Source: Streptomyces antibioticus
GTDB lineage: Bacteria; Actinomycetota; Actinomycetes; Streptomycetales; Streptomycetaceae
DNA length: 64,000 nt
Assembly (NCBI RefSeq): GCF_001514065.1
Contig: NZ_KQ948435.1
Location: 186,001-250,000, forward strand
Reading direction: 5' to 3'
The position numbers and the translations under genes are program-made. The notes beneath the pieces are model-generated. The model made no database searches. It was not told the DNA's origin and worked only from the letters and a program-made list of their open reading frames with translations. Shown here one piece after another: positions 8,484 to 17,612 of this stretch. Position 1 is the first letter of the stretch. Every line of letters begins with the position of its first letter.

Positions 8484-10196
8484 ATGACAGTTGCGGCAGG
8501 GCCGACGGTCTTCCTCAGTTACTCCCGGGAGGATCAGCAGACGGCCGTACGGCTCGCCGCCGAACTGCGACGTCTCGGCGCCGAGGTGTGGCTCGACATC
8601 GACAATCTGCTGCCCGGCGACAACTGGAAGTCCGCGGTGTCGGACGCCATCGAGCGGAGCGACTACTTCGTCGCCCTGCTCTCCGCCTCTTCTGTCGGCA
8701 AGCGGGGCTATGTCCACAAGGAGCTCCGGGAGGCCCTGGACATCCTGGACGAGACTCCGGACGATCAGCGATTTGTGATCCCCTGCCGGATCGACAACTG
8801 CACCATTCCGCGTCGGCTGCGCGATCGCAACACCCTCGACCTGTTCCCTTCGTGGGACAGCGCCCTCTCCCGGTTGGCGCACCTGTTCCGTCCGTCCGAG
8901 CCGACGGCCGACATCGGATGCGCCCTGTGCGGGGCCGACGAGCACGTGGATCAGGGACGACTGACAGCGATGCTCGAGTTCGGCTATCTGTTCACACGCT
9001 TGGACCAACTCGGCAGCGGGTCCTGGGGGAGGAGTGTGGCCTCCTGGATGACCGAGGTCGGCAAGGAGCGGGCCGACTTCGAACTGCACAGCGCCATCGG
9101 TGTCGAGGGCGGGATAGAGACCACGGCGCTCTGCTGCCAAGGTCTGGCGCACGTATGGTCGTCAGTGGACGGCCCTGTCGCGGCCACGCCGTGGGCGACA
9201 CGGAGCCGCGAGTACTTCAGGGTTCGGCAGTCCTCGAGAGACGGATCCATAGGCTATCTGCGGAACGCCTTCCGGGATGCGACACCTCTCATCGAGTCCA
9301 CATGCCGGCACACGGCTCAAGCGGGCTTCGCGTTGGCGGAGTTGCGGCGCTGCAACACGGTGTTGGTGGACGCGCTGCGTTTTGCGCTGGAAAGGCTCGT
9401 CGGCTCCGGCGGGTGGAACGCGGTGACGCTGGCGTCGAACGCTGTCCGAGAGGACCGCTATCCGGGCATGGTCCTCGCCGCGACGCTGAGTGCCTCGCGC
9501 AGCTGTGAGCGGAACGCGGGCGTGGAGCCGGGTGCCGGGTGGCCCCGCCCCTTGCCGCCTGGTGCCGACCTCGAGATGCTGGGCGCCCTGGCGCGCATCG
9601 ACCCGGAGCACTACCCCTTCTTCCGGCCGTACGGGTCGCTCGACAGGATGCGTTGGTACTCCTTCCTCGCTGTCGTCGACCTAGTGTGCGACCGGGAGCT
9701 CGCTTTCCTCGGCGACAGGGTTCGAGACGGCGTCAGCACACTTCTTGAGGCTGTCGACGACGACGGGGCACTGGGATTCTGGTCCGGAGCGGGGAGCGCC
9801 GACTTTGGGCTCGTCGCCCTCATGCTGTCGGTGCTGCACGCCGAGCCCGTCCTGGAGGTGCTCGATTCAGACACTCGGAGCAATGCGCTGAAGGTCCGGG
9901 CCCGCTCGCTGCGGTGGCTCGTGTCCCACGTCGACCGATATGACGATGAGCCGGGCCTGTTCGACTACGTGGTCTCCGGGAACATGAGCCGGCTGTTGGT
10001 GCTGCCCGGGTGTCGGCGTGCCCCGTGGACAAGTGTCCGGCTTCGCGAACTCGACGTGGTCGCGGACCGGGTTCGGGAGGCGTTCTCGGCGGGAGACCGT
10101 GAGATGGCCGGGCGCATTCTTGCCGCGGAACTGGGAAGGCATGGCGTGAAGACTGCAGCTCTGATCGCACTGCTGGGGGACAAGGTGATCAATTGA
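8484..10196 (+). CDS. TIR-domain protein with probable alpha-toroid C-terminal domain
   Basis: A 570-residue protein. Residues 8-115 form a TIR domain: VFLSYSREDQQTAVRLAAEL (strand A), VWLDIDNLLPGDNWKSAV (BB loop), SDYFVALLSASS, then GYVHKELREAL with a glutamate at residue 80. That glutamate sits where NAD-cleaving TIRs such as SARM1 carry theirs (WVHKE). The remaining 450 residues contain spaced segments such as DGSIGYLRNAFRDAT, GSGGWNAVTLASN and DGALGFWSGAGSADFGLVALMLSVL. These look like an alpha/alpha toroid of the terpenoid-cyclase/prenyltransferase fold; this is a weak, by-eye assignment. The TIR could degrade NAD or make a cyclic-ADP-ribose signal once the toroid senses a ligand. The stop overlaps the TTG start of a methyltransferase, so the two are probably co-translated. 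Codon use is less GC-biased than in the flanks. Confidence 0.82.
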   Translation: MTVAAGPTVFLSYSREDQQTAVRLAAELRRLGAEVWLDIDNLLPGDNWKSAVSDAIERSDYFVALLSASSVGKRGYVHKELREALDILDETPDDQRFVIPCRIDNCTIPRRLRDRNTLDLFPSWDSALSRLAHLFRPSEPTADIGCALCGADEHVDQGRLTAMLEFGYLFTRLDQLGSGSWGRSVASWMTEVGKERADFELHSAIGVEGGIETTALCCQGLAHVWSSVDGPVAATPWATRSREYFRVRQSSRDGSIGYLRNAFRDATPLIESTCRHTAQAGFALAELRRCNTVLVDALRFALERLVGSGGWNAVTLASNAVREDRYPGMVLAATLSASRSCERNAGVEPGAGWPRPLPPGADLEMLGALARIDPEHYPFFRPYGSLDRMRWYSFLAVVDLVCDRELAFLGDRVRDGVSTLLEAVDDDGALGFWSGAGSADFGLVALMLSVLHAEPVLEVLDSDTRSNALKVRARSLRWLVSHVDRYDDEPGLFDYVVSGNMSRLLVLPGCRRAPWTSVRLRELDVVADRVREAFSAGDREMAGRILAAELGRHGVKTAALIALLGDKVIN

Positions 10197-10921
10197 GCGT
10201 CGCGGCCGACGACGAGTGCTCCGCGACGGCCGCAGTCGGCGCAAGCCATGTGGCGCGGGTCAGTTCCGAGCAGCATACGGCCAGGGCCTACGACCTGCTC
10301 GCGGAGCGGTATGCGGAGGTCTGGTTCGGCCGACCCAGTGTCCCGCTGGCCGAGAGGTTCCTCCAGTACGTGCCCGCGGGGTCCCGTGTCCTGGACGTCG
10401 GGTGCGGGCCGGGGCAGTACACCCGGTACTTCAGATCCTGTGGGCGTGTGGCGATGGGAGTGGACATCTCCCAGAAGACCGTGGCGGGTGCGATGACCCG
10501 GTGCGACGCCAAGGTCTTCGCCAGAATGACCATGACGAATCTCGCCTTCTCCGACGGGGTCTTCAGAGGGGTCTGGGCATGTGCCTCGCTGCCCCACATC
10601 TCGTCAGCAGGAGTGGGAGGGGCACTGGACGAGTTCCGTCGGGTCCTCGAGCCGGGTGGAGTGCTCTTCGCCAACGTGCCGCTCGGCGAGGGACACCGGA
10701 TCGAGTCCCCCGACGAGTTCGGACTGTCTGGTTCGTACGGTCGGTTCTTCGAGCGCTACTCCGATGCCCGGTCGTTCCTGTCGGTGTTGGAAGCCTCGGG
10801 TTTCGAGGCCGTCGACAGCTGGACGGACGTCGTGCGCAGTGAGGTTCTGGTACGCAGGTCATTCGTCACGACGAGCTGGCTCAACGTGATCGCTAGGTGC
10901 CGAGCACACGCGAGCGGATGA
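10193..10921 (+). CDS. Class I SAM-dependent methyltransferase coupled to the TIR gene
   Basis: A 242-residue enzyme with a Rossmann methyltransferase core: SRVLDVGCGPGQYTRYF (motif I, near residue 65), VAMGVDIS (acidic residue binding the ribose), FRGVWACASLPHIS and EFRRVLEPGGVLFANVP. This is the Methyltransf_11/UbiE-like group, whose substrates are usually small molecules. The start is the TTG inside ATTGA that overlaps the TIR stop, indicating translational coupling; no alternative start with a good ribosome site is evident. Its last 29 bases overlap the convergent DUF779 gene. A modification partner for the TIR signal or an immunity role are possible but unproven. Confidence 0.83.
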   Translation: MSVAADDECSATAAVGASHVARVSSEQHTARAYDLLAERYAEVWFGRPSVPLAERFLQYVPAGSRVLDVGCGPGQYTRYFRSCGRVAMGVDISQKTVAGAMTRCDAKVFARMTMTNLAFSDGVFRGVWACASLPHISSAGVGGALDEFRRVLEPGGVLFANVPLGEGHRIESPDEFGLSGSYGRFFERYSDARSFLSVLEASGFEAVDSWTDVVRSEVLVRRSFVTTSWLNVIARCRAHASG

Positions 10922-11252
10922 GGAACCGTACGCCCTCGGGCGCCTCCAGGGAGAAGCCGCTGCCGCGGCCCTCGACGACGTCCACGATGAGGCGGGTGTG
11001 GCTCCAGGCCGCGTACTGGCTGCGGGACATCCAGAACGTCACCGGCTCCGCGACGCCCTCGACCGCCAGCTCCGCGAGCAGCACGTCCGAGCCGCCGGTG
11101 CGGAACTCGCCCTCGGGGTAGCACATCGGGGCGCTGCCGTCGCAGCAGCCGCCGGACTGGTGGAACATCAGCGGGCCGTGGGCCTCGCGCAGTCTGCGCA
11201 GCAGGTCGGCGGCAGCGGGGGTGAGCTCGACGCGCGGGATCTCCTCATCCAT
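10893..11252 (-). CDS. DUF779 domain protein
   Basis: A 119-residue protein matching the DUF779 family (PF05610). It has LTPAAADLLRRLREAHGPLMFHQSGGCCDGSAPMCYP with its cysteine pair, then WSHTRLIVDVVEGRGSGFSLEAPEGVRFLIRSRVL. Genes of this family normally lie beside an NAD-dependent aldehyde dehydrogenase. The likely partner here is 37 kb away (47940-49463). The biochemical role is unknown; the conserved cysteines suggest metal or redox chemistry. Its 3' end overlaps the TIR-linked methyltransferase gene tail to tail. Confidence 0.88.
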   Translation of the reverse strand: MDEEIPRVELTPAAADLLRRLREAHGPLMFHQSGGCCDGSAPMCYPEGEFRTGGSDVLLAELAVEGVAEPVTFWMSRSQYAAWSHTRLIVDVVEGRGSGFSLEAPEGVRFLIRSRVLGT

Positions 11253-11333
11253 ACGACCCAGCGCAGCACACGGGAGGTTGCGACCAGGTTGCAGCGCTCG
11301 CCAAGTGGCGGCCAGCCGGTGGTGGGTTGAGCC

Positions 11334-12647
11334 TCACGCGGGCTGTGGCGTCAGGCGCCGGTGGCCCTTGCGGTCGTAGTAGCGGGTCATCGCGAAGCCG
11401 AACAGCAGCCCCACGGCGGTGCCGATCGCGATCATCAGCCAGGAGCGGCTCAGACCGGCGTCCCCGCGCGCGTCGAAGTAGAGGATCGCGCGGACGCCGT
11501 CGCTGAGCTGGCGCATGGGCTCGAAGTGGGACAGGAAGCGGTAGAAGCCCGGGACCGCCTGGAGCGGCACGGTGGCGCCCGAGGACGGCAGGCCCAGGAC
11601 GATGAACACGAACATGGAGACCAGCTGGCCGATGCCGCCGAACGCGGCGTTGATGGCCTGCACGCCGATGCCGACGGCCAGCGACGCGCAGTACGAGTAG
11701 ATCCACAGCAGCGGCAGATGGGTCGCGTCCATGTCGAGGAGCGTGACGCAGGCCAGCATCACCAGGGACACGGTGATCAGGGTGATGCCCGCGGTCATCG
11801 CCATCTTCAGCAGCAGCGTCTGGGTGCGGCTGATGGGCACCGTGGGCAGCCGGGTGTGCCAGGGGCCGATCTCGTTGTCGGCGTAGCCGAGCGAGGTGTC
11901 GACGCCGTTGCTGATGACGTTGGCGCCCATGAACCCGGCCAGCACCAGCAGCAGCGTGTAGTAGAACGCGGTCAGCCCGAGCCCGCTGTGGGTGCCGAGG
12001 GGATGGCCGACCTGGGTGGCGACGGCCACGGGGTCGGCGAGGAGCAGCTTGTCGGTCGCGGTGGCCTGTGGTGCCGCCTGGACGAGCTGCTTGCCGATGG
12101 TCTGCGAGGCCTGGTGCGCCGCCTGGGTGTTGATCTGACTGGCGAGGGACGAGCCGAGGCTGCCCTTGCCGGGGTTGGTGAGCACGGTGATCGTCGGCCG
12201 TTCGGCGGCGCCGGTGGTGGTGAGCGCGGCGACCGAGTCCGTGAAGTCGGCGGGGATGACGAGCGCGCCGTAGACCTTGCCGGAGTCCAGCTCGTCCTTG
12301 GCCTCGGCCCGGCTCAGCTGCCGCCACTCGGCCTTGTCGTTCGACGTGTCGGCGAGGATCGACCGGGTGATCTGCGTGCCCAGGTTCTGCCGCTGGCCGG
12401 GCAGCGGCTTGCCGGTGTCGCCGTTGACCAGGGCGATCGGCAGGTTCTTGAGATCGCCCTGCGGGTTGACGATGCCGCCCATGTAGAGGAGGGACAGCAG
12501 CAGGGCGAGCAGTCCGCTCAGGACCGTGGGGACGATCCAGAGCTTGGGGACCCGCAGCAGGGTGGCGGCACGGGCCTGGGGAGCGGCGGGGGCACGGTCC
12601 TCCGGGGGATCGGCCGGGGCGGGGGCCTTGGGGTCTGCGTCGGTCAT
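11334..12647 (-). CDS. DUF3533 / YhgE-Pip-like integral membrane protein
   Basis: A 437-residue membrane protein resembling the permease half of ABC-2 systems, without an ATPase. After a 30-residue Pro/Ala-rich cytoplasmic start comes a first helix (LWIVPTVLSGLLALLLSLLYMGG). A large extracytoplasmic domain of about 150 residues (LPIALVNGDTGKPLPG; VYGALVIPADFTDSV) follows, then about five helices (TAFYYTLLLVLAGFMGANVIS to WLMIAIGTAVGLLFGFAMTRYYD). This matches the SNG1/YhgE/Pip families, implicated in drug or lipid-like compound tolerance. ATG 12647 is the family-like start, though the frame stays open further upstream. No regulator is adjacent, but two palindromes lie just upstream. Confidence 0.8.
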   Translation of the reverse strand: MTDADPKAPAPADPPEDRAPAAPQARAATLLRVPKLWIVPTVLSGLLALLLSLLYMGGIVNPQGDLKNLPIALVNGDTGKPLPGQRQNLGTQITRSILADTSNDKAEWRQLSRAEAKDELDSGKVYGALVIPADFTDSVAALTTTGAAERPTITVLTNPGKGSLGSSLASQINTQAAHQASQTIGKQLVQAAPQATATDKLLLADPVAVATQVGHPLGTHSGLGLTAFYYTLLLVLAGFMGANVISNGVDTSLGYADNEIGPWHTRLPTVPISRTQTLLLKMAMTAGITLITVSLVMLACVTLLDMDATHLPLLWIYSYCASLAVGIGVQAINAAFGGIGQLVSMFVFIVLGLPSSGATVPLQAVPGFYRFLSHFEPMRQLSDGVRAILYFDARGDAGLSRSWLMIAIGTAVGLLFGFAMTRYYDRKGHRRLTPQPA

Positions 12648-12687
12648 GGCTCTCCGTCGGGTCGCGGCGACGCGGTGCCTTTCACAG

Positions 12688-12721
12688 GGACACGGTGTCC
12701 TCATGAAGGGCGTGTCCTTCA
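12688..12721. promoter_or_regulatory. Two palindromes upstream of the DUF3533 gene
   Basis: GGACAC-G-GTGTCC (12688-12700) is followed at once by TGAAGG-N6-CCTTCA (12704-12721), 40-75 bases before the start of the minus-strand membrane protein. Perfect 6-base arms in such a position suggest an operator, plausibly for a TetR-type repressor encoded elsewhere. Confidence 0.42.
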
Positions 12722-12761
12722 TAGGTACGCGACCACGGGCCCGGCCGCACCCAGACGGTGA

Positions 12762-13730
<969 letters not shown>

Positions 13731-13758
13731 GGTCGCGACGTCGCCGGCCGGCCTGTGA

Positions 13759-14502
13759 TCACCACGCGATCGTCACGGCCATGGCCACGGCGATCGTCAG
13801 GAGCACGGCCCCGAAGGCCCGCTGAAGCACCGCGGGGGACACCTTCGCGGCCAGCCGTCTGCCGTCCCACGCTCCCAGCACGGCGGTCGCCAGGAACGGC
13901 ATGATCAGCGCCCAGTCCAGCTGGACCGCCGACTGCGCCCGGGCCATGAGCGCCACCAGCGCGTTGGCGACGATGACCAGCAGACTCGTCCCCACGGCAG
14001 CGCTCATCGGCACCGCCAGCACCGTCACCAGCGCCGGCACGGCGAGAAAGCCGCCGCCGACCCCGAGGAACCCGGTCACCGCCCCGAGCCCGGACCCGGC
14101 AGCCGCCGCCCGGCCGGTCGACACGCTTCCGGTTCCCCGTGGCGTACGACGACGCAGCATGCGTACGGCGGCCAGGGCGGCCAGTGCCGCGAACATCAGC
14201 GTCAGCAGGGCCTCGGGGAGCCGCGCGGCGAGAGCGCCGGCCACGGCGGCGGGCAGCAGACCGGCCGCCGCGAACAGCAGCCCGGCCCGCCAGCGCACCG
14301 CCCCGGCCCGGGCGTGGGCCACCAGGGCGGTGACCGACGTGACGATCACGATGACCAGACTGCCCGTCGCCGCTGCGGCGGGGCTGAAGCCGAGCAGATA
14401 GATCAGCGCCGGGACGGTCAGGATGCTCCCGCCCGCCCCCAGCGCGCCCAGCGCGAGCCCGACCAGGCCGCCCGCGATCAGGGCGAGGGCGAGGGCCGTC
14501 AT
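13759..14502 (-). CDS. TauE/SafE-family sulfite/sulfur-anion exporter
   Basis: A 247-residue membrane protein with about eight helices in two halves, each opening with a glycine-rich helix: GGLVGLALGALGAGGSILTVPALIYLLG, and GAVTGFLGVGGGFLAVPALV. This internal duplication is the hallmark of TauE/SafE permeases, which export sulfite or related anions. It lies 87 bases downstream of the persulfide dioxygenase gene on the same strand. It would remove the sulfite made by that enzyme and the rhodanese, as in the staphylococcal cst system. Confidence 0.88.
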   Translation of the reverse strand: MTALALALIAGGLVGLALGALGAGGSILTVPALIYLLGFSPAAAATGSLVIVIVTSVTALVAHARAGAVRWRAGLLFAAAGLLPAAVAGALAARLPEALLTLMFAALAALAAVRMLRRRTPRGTGSVSTGRAAAAGSGLGAVTGFLGVGGGFLAVPALVTVLAVPMSAAVGTSLLVIVANALVALMARAQSAVQLDWALIMPFLATAVLGAWDGRRLAAKVSPAVLQRAFGAVLLTIAVAMAVTIAW

Positions 14503-14589
14503 ATGACGGTCCCGGCGGACCGGTGGCGGCGGTGCGGGGGGTGGGCGCCATGGGAGTCGTACCTCATACGTGTTCCCTGATCCCGCGCG

Positions 14590-15957
14590 TCACTCGGAAG
14601 TACAGAGCGTGAGCCCGGCCTCGGCGGCCGCCGTGTAGCCGTCGTCCACGGCCACCACCTCGCGGCCGGCCGCGTCGAGCACGGACGCGGCGATGGCGGC
14701 GCGCAGGCCGCCCGCGCAGTGCACCCACACCGTGCCCTCGGGCACCTCGTCCAGCCGGCGGTGGAGCTGGTGGACGGGGAGGTGGACGCTGCCCTCGATC
14801 CAGCCGCCCGCGCGTTCGCCGTCCCGGCGCACGTCGACGATCACCACGTCCTCGCCGCGCTCGCGGGCGGCGGCCAGGTCGGCGAACGTGGCCCGGCGGA
14901 AGGCGGCGGGCGCGGTCCCGTCGGCGATCCAGTCGACAGGGGTGCCGACGGACGCCGCGGCCGGGCGGTCGATGCCGACCCGGGTCAGTTCCCGCTGGGC
15001 GCGGGCCAGGTCCGCGGCGCTCTCCGCGAGCAGCGTCACCGGCTTGCCCCACGGGATCATCCAGGCGAGATATGTGGCGAGCTGCCCGTCGACCTCGAAG
15101 TTGAACGCCCCGGCGACATGCCCGGCGGCGAAGGCGACCCGGCCGCGCAGGTCCACGACCCACTCGCCGGCCGCGAGCCGCCGGCCGATCTCCTCGGCGT
15201 CGGCGCGGCGCGGCGCCGTCAGGTCCACGGGAGCGGGGCCGCCGGTGTTGGCCGGGCCCATGTGGGCGTAGTAGGCGGGTATGTCGTCGAGCCCGGCCAG
15301 GAGCTCCTTCACGAAGGTGTCCGCGTCCTGGAGGAGCCCCGGGTTGGCGGCCTTCTCGCCGCCGATCGTGCCGCCCTCGCCGCCCGCGGCGGAGGAGGAG
15401 CAGAAGCTGCCGAAGCCGTGCGTGGGCAGGACGGGGACCTCGTCGGCCAGTTCCGCGGCGAGCCGGTGCACGGAGGCGTGCTGGGCCCGCGCCAGCCGTT
15501 CGGTGAGCCGGGGTTCGACCAGGTCGGGGCGGCCCACGCCGCCGATGAGCAGCGAACCGCCGGTGAAGGCGGCCACCGCGTGCCCCGCCTCCTGGAGGAC
15601 GTACGAGGTGTGGTGCGGGGTGTGCCCGGGCGTGGCCACCGCCCGCAGGGTCAGGTCCTCGTCGACCGGTTCCAGGTCCCCGTCGTCGACCGGGACGCGG
15701 CTGTACGCCACCTCGGCGCCGGCCGGCACCAGATAGCGGGCGCCGGTCAGGCGGGCCAGCTCCAGGCCGCCGGAGACGTAGTCGTTGTGCACATGGGTCT
15801 CGGTGACGGCCACGATCCGCACCCCGCGCCGTGCCGCCCGGGCGAGCACGCGGTCGATGTCGCGGGGCGGGTCCACGGCCACCGCGGTCCGGGCGCCGCC
15901 CGCCAGATAGCTGCGGTTGCCCAGCCCTTCGGTCTCCAGGGTGTCGACAAAGAACAC
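14590..15957 (-). CDS. CstB-type persulfide dioxygenase-rhodanese fusion
   Basis: A 455-residue enzyme that oxidises low-molecular-weight persulfides to sulfite or thiosulfate with non-haem iron. The N-terminal metallo-beta-lactamase domain (1-240) has THVHNDYVSGG (metal ligands), ATPGHTPHHTSY and VLPTHGFGSFC, as in ETHE1/CstB. A first rhodanese-like domain (about 260-350) has no catalytic cysteine in its loop (VTLLAESAADLA). The second (about 365-455) keeps it in VWVHCAGGLRAAIA. This MBL / pseudo-rhodanese / rhodanese order is that described for CstB. GTG 15957 has an AAGGAG site and lies just after the twin operators. The frame is open upstream, but the extra part reads through those operators. 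Confidence 0.9.
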   Translation of the reverse strand: MFFVDTLETEGLGNRSYLAGGARTAVAVDPPRDIDRVLARAARRGVRIVAVTETHVHNDYVSGGLELARLTGARYLVPAGAEVAYSRVPVDDGDLEPVDEDLTLRAVATPGHTPHHTSYVLQEAGHAVAAFTGGSLLIGGVGRPDLVEPRLTERLARAQHASVHRLAAELADEVPVLPTHGFGSFCSSSAAGGEGGTIGGEKAANPGLLQDADTFVKELLAGLDDIPAYYAHMGPANTGGPAPVDLTAPRRADAEEIGRRLAAGEWVVDLRGRVAFAAGHVAGAFNFEVDGQLATYLAWMIPWGKPVTLLAESAADLARAQRELTRVGIDRPAAASVGTPVDWIADGTAPAAFRRATFADLAAARERGEDVVIVDVRRDGERAGGWIEGSVHLPVHQLHRRLDEVPEGTVWVHCAGGLRAAIAASVLDAAGREVVAVDDGYTAAAEAGLTLCTSE

Positions 15958-15980
15958 GGCACTTCTCCTTCGCGGGAAAT

Positions 15981-15994
15981 TACCCCCGGGGGTA
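15981..15994. promoter_or_regulatory. CstR-type operator 1 upstream of persulfide dioxygenase
   Basis: TACCCCC-GGGGGTA, a 14-base perfect palindrome, lies 24 bases before the GTG start and just upstream of its ribosome site. It shares its half-site with 13421-13436 and 16016-16031. Confidence 0.72.
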
Positions 15995-16015
15995 TCTGCT
16001 CTCTCAAGGTAACAG

Positions 16016-16031
16016 ATACCCCTGGGGGTAT
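16016..16031. promoter_or_regulatory. CstR-type operator 2 upstream of persulfide dioxygenase
   Basis: ATACCCC-TG-GGGGTAT, with 7-base arms, is centred about 36 bases (3.4 turns) from operator 1. Two sites allow two repressor tetramers to straddle the promoter of the dioxygenase-exporter operon. Confidence 0.7.
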
Positions 16032-16147
16032 TGATCAGGCGAGGTGGAGCCGCCGCCGGCCGGTCCACGGGCCGTCGGGCAACTCCGTCCGCTCGGGCAG
16101 AAGTTGATGTGTGAAACTGTCGTCAGCCGATCAAAATGGAGTGCAAC

Positions 16148-16936
16148 GTGACGCAGGACGGCATGGTCGAGGAGATCGACACCAGCAGGCCGCACCCCGC
16201 CCGGATCTACGACTACCTGCTGGGCGGCAAGGACCACTACGAGGTGGACGAGGAGGCGGGGGAGCGGCTGATCTCCGTCGCGCCCGAGGCGCGCATCGGT
16301 GTCCGCGCCAACCGTGCCTTCCTCCGGCGCGCGGTCCAGTACGTCGTCGGCAGCGGCGTCCGCCAGATCCTCGACATCGGCACCGGGCTGCCCACCTCGC
16401 CGAACGTGCACGAGATCGCCAACGCGGCGGCCCCCGACGTCCGGGTCGCCTACGTCGACAACGACCCGATCGTGAAGGCGCACGGCGACGCGCTGCTCAG
16501 CCGCTCGGGCTCCACCAGCATCGTGCTGGCCGACCTGCGCGACCCGCGGAGCATCGTGGACCACCCGGACGTCCGGAGGGTCATCGACTTCGACGAGCCG
16601 GTCGCTCTGCTGCTCGTCGCGATCCTGCACTTCGTCACCGCGGCGGAGAGGCCCGCCGAGATCGTCGCCGCCCTGCGCGACGTGCTCCCGGCCGGCAGCT
16701 TCCTGGTGCTCTCCCACGCCACGGGCGACTTCGCCGAGCGCAGCGACGCCCAGGCCGTCTACAAGAACGCGAGCGCCACCATGAACCTGCGCACCCGCGC
16801 CGAGGTCGAGCGGCTCTTCGACGGCTTCGAGCTCGTCGAGCCCGGCCTGACCCAGGTCCCGTTCTGGCGCCCGGACACCCCGCCGCCCGCCGGGGCCGAG
16901 CAGATCGGCTTCTACGGGGGAGTCGGCCGGAAGTAG
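16148..16936 (+). CDS. DUF574-type SAM-dependent methyltransferase
   Basis: A 262-residue protein of the Methyltransf_19/DUF574 family, abundant in Streptomyces. The N-terminal signature is DTSRPHPARIYDYLLGGKDHYEVDEEAGERL. Next come ILDIGTGLPTSPNVHEIA (SAM-binding), VAYVDNDPIVKAHGDALL and a C-terminal FWRPDTPPP segment. The reaction is unknown for nearly all members; many sit near regulators and secondary-metabolism genes. GTG 16148 follows GGAG at 16138-16141 by 6 bases; ATG 16136 is an in-frame alternative. It is transcribed away from the sulfur operon and ends 26 bases before the convergent CoA-transferase gene. Confidence 0.88.
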   Translation: MTQDGMVEEIDTSRPHPARIYDYLLGGKDHYEVDEEAGERLISVAPEARIGVRANRAFLRRAVQYVVGSGVRQILDIGTGLPTSPNVHEIANAAAPDVRVAYVDNDPIVKAHGDALLSRSGSTSIVLADLRDPRSIVDHPDVRRVIDFDEPVALLLVAILHFVTAAERPAEIVAALRDVLPAGSFLVLSHATGDFAERSDAQAVYKNASATMNLRTRAEVERLFDGFELVEPGLTQVPFWRPDTPPPAGAEQIGFYGGVGRK

Positions 16937-16961
16937 CTCGTCCAGGGAGGCGGCAGTCGGG

Positions 16962-17612
16962 CTACACGGCCGTGTGACGCTCGGGTCGTGCCATCGGCGC
17001 GTCCGTCCGTTCGGCGATGTCCTCGGCGGTGACGCCCGGCGCGCACTCCACGAGGACGAGGCCGGTGGGTGTGACGTCGAGGACGCCCAGGTCGGTGATG
17101 ATGCGCTGCACGCAGGCCCTGCCGGTGAGGGGGAGGGTGCACTCCTTGACGATCTTCGGGGTGCCGTCCTTGGCGGAGTGCTCCATCAGGACGATGACGC
17201 GGCGGGCGCCGTGGACCAGGTCCATCGCGCCGCCCATGCCCTTGACCATCTTGCCGGGGATCATCCAGTTCGCCAGGTCGCCGAGCTCGGAGACCTGCAT
17301 GGCGCCGAGGACGGCGGTGTCGATGTGGCCGCCGCGGATCATGCCGAAGGAGAGCGCCGAGTCGAAGAAGGACGCCCCCGGCAGCACGGTGACGGTCTCC
17401 TTGCCCGCGTTGATGAGATCCGGGTCGACCTCGGCCTCCGTGGGGTAGGGGCCGGTGCCGAGGATGCCGTTCTCGGAGTGCAGGACGACCTGGACGCCGG
17501 GCGGGAGATGGCCGGGGATCAGGGTGGGCAGGCCGATGCCGAGGTTGACGTAGGAGCCGTCGGTCAGTTCGGCGGCGGCGCGGGCGGCCATCTGGTCGCG
17601 GGTCCAGCTCAT
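16962..17612 (-). CDS. CoA-transferase subunit B
   Basis: The beta subunit (216 residues) of a family I 3-oxoacid CoA-transferase. It shows [21 protein letters not shown], then [16 protein letters not shown], where the glutamate of SENG forms the covalent CoA thioester, and [18 protein letters not shown]. It would move CoA from succinyl-CoA to a 3-oxo acid released at the end of a catabolic path. Its start overlaps the subunit A stop (17609-17612), as usual for this pair. It is the last gene of the LysR-divergent operon, so the pathway probably ends in a CoA-activated acid feeding central metabolism. The substrate (3-oxoadipate, acetoacetate or other) is not resolved. Confidence 0.93.
   Translation of the reverse strand: MSWTRDQMAARAAAELTDGSYVNLGIGLPTLIPGHLPPGVQVVLHSENGILGTGPYPTEAEVDPDLINAGKETVTVLPGASFFDSALSFGMIRGGHIDTAVLGAMQVSELGDLANWMIPGKMVKGMGGAMDLVHGARRVIVLMEHSAKDGTPKIVKECTLPLTGRACVQRIITDLGVLDVTPTGLVLVECAPGVTAEDIAERTDAPMARPERHTAV

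Noticed and set aside
8068-8484. Possible CRISPR or phage attachment signals near the TIR gene
   Set aside because: No regularly spaced repeats, tRNA or integrase were found on either side.
16004-16717. Minus-strand frame opposite the DUF574 methyltransferase
   Set aside because: His/Asp/Val-rich shadow; the sense frame has complete SAM-binding motifs and a good ribosome site.
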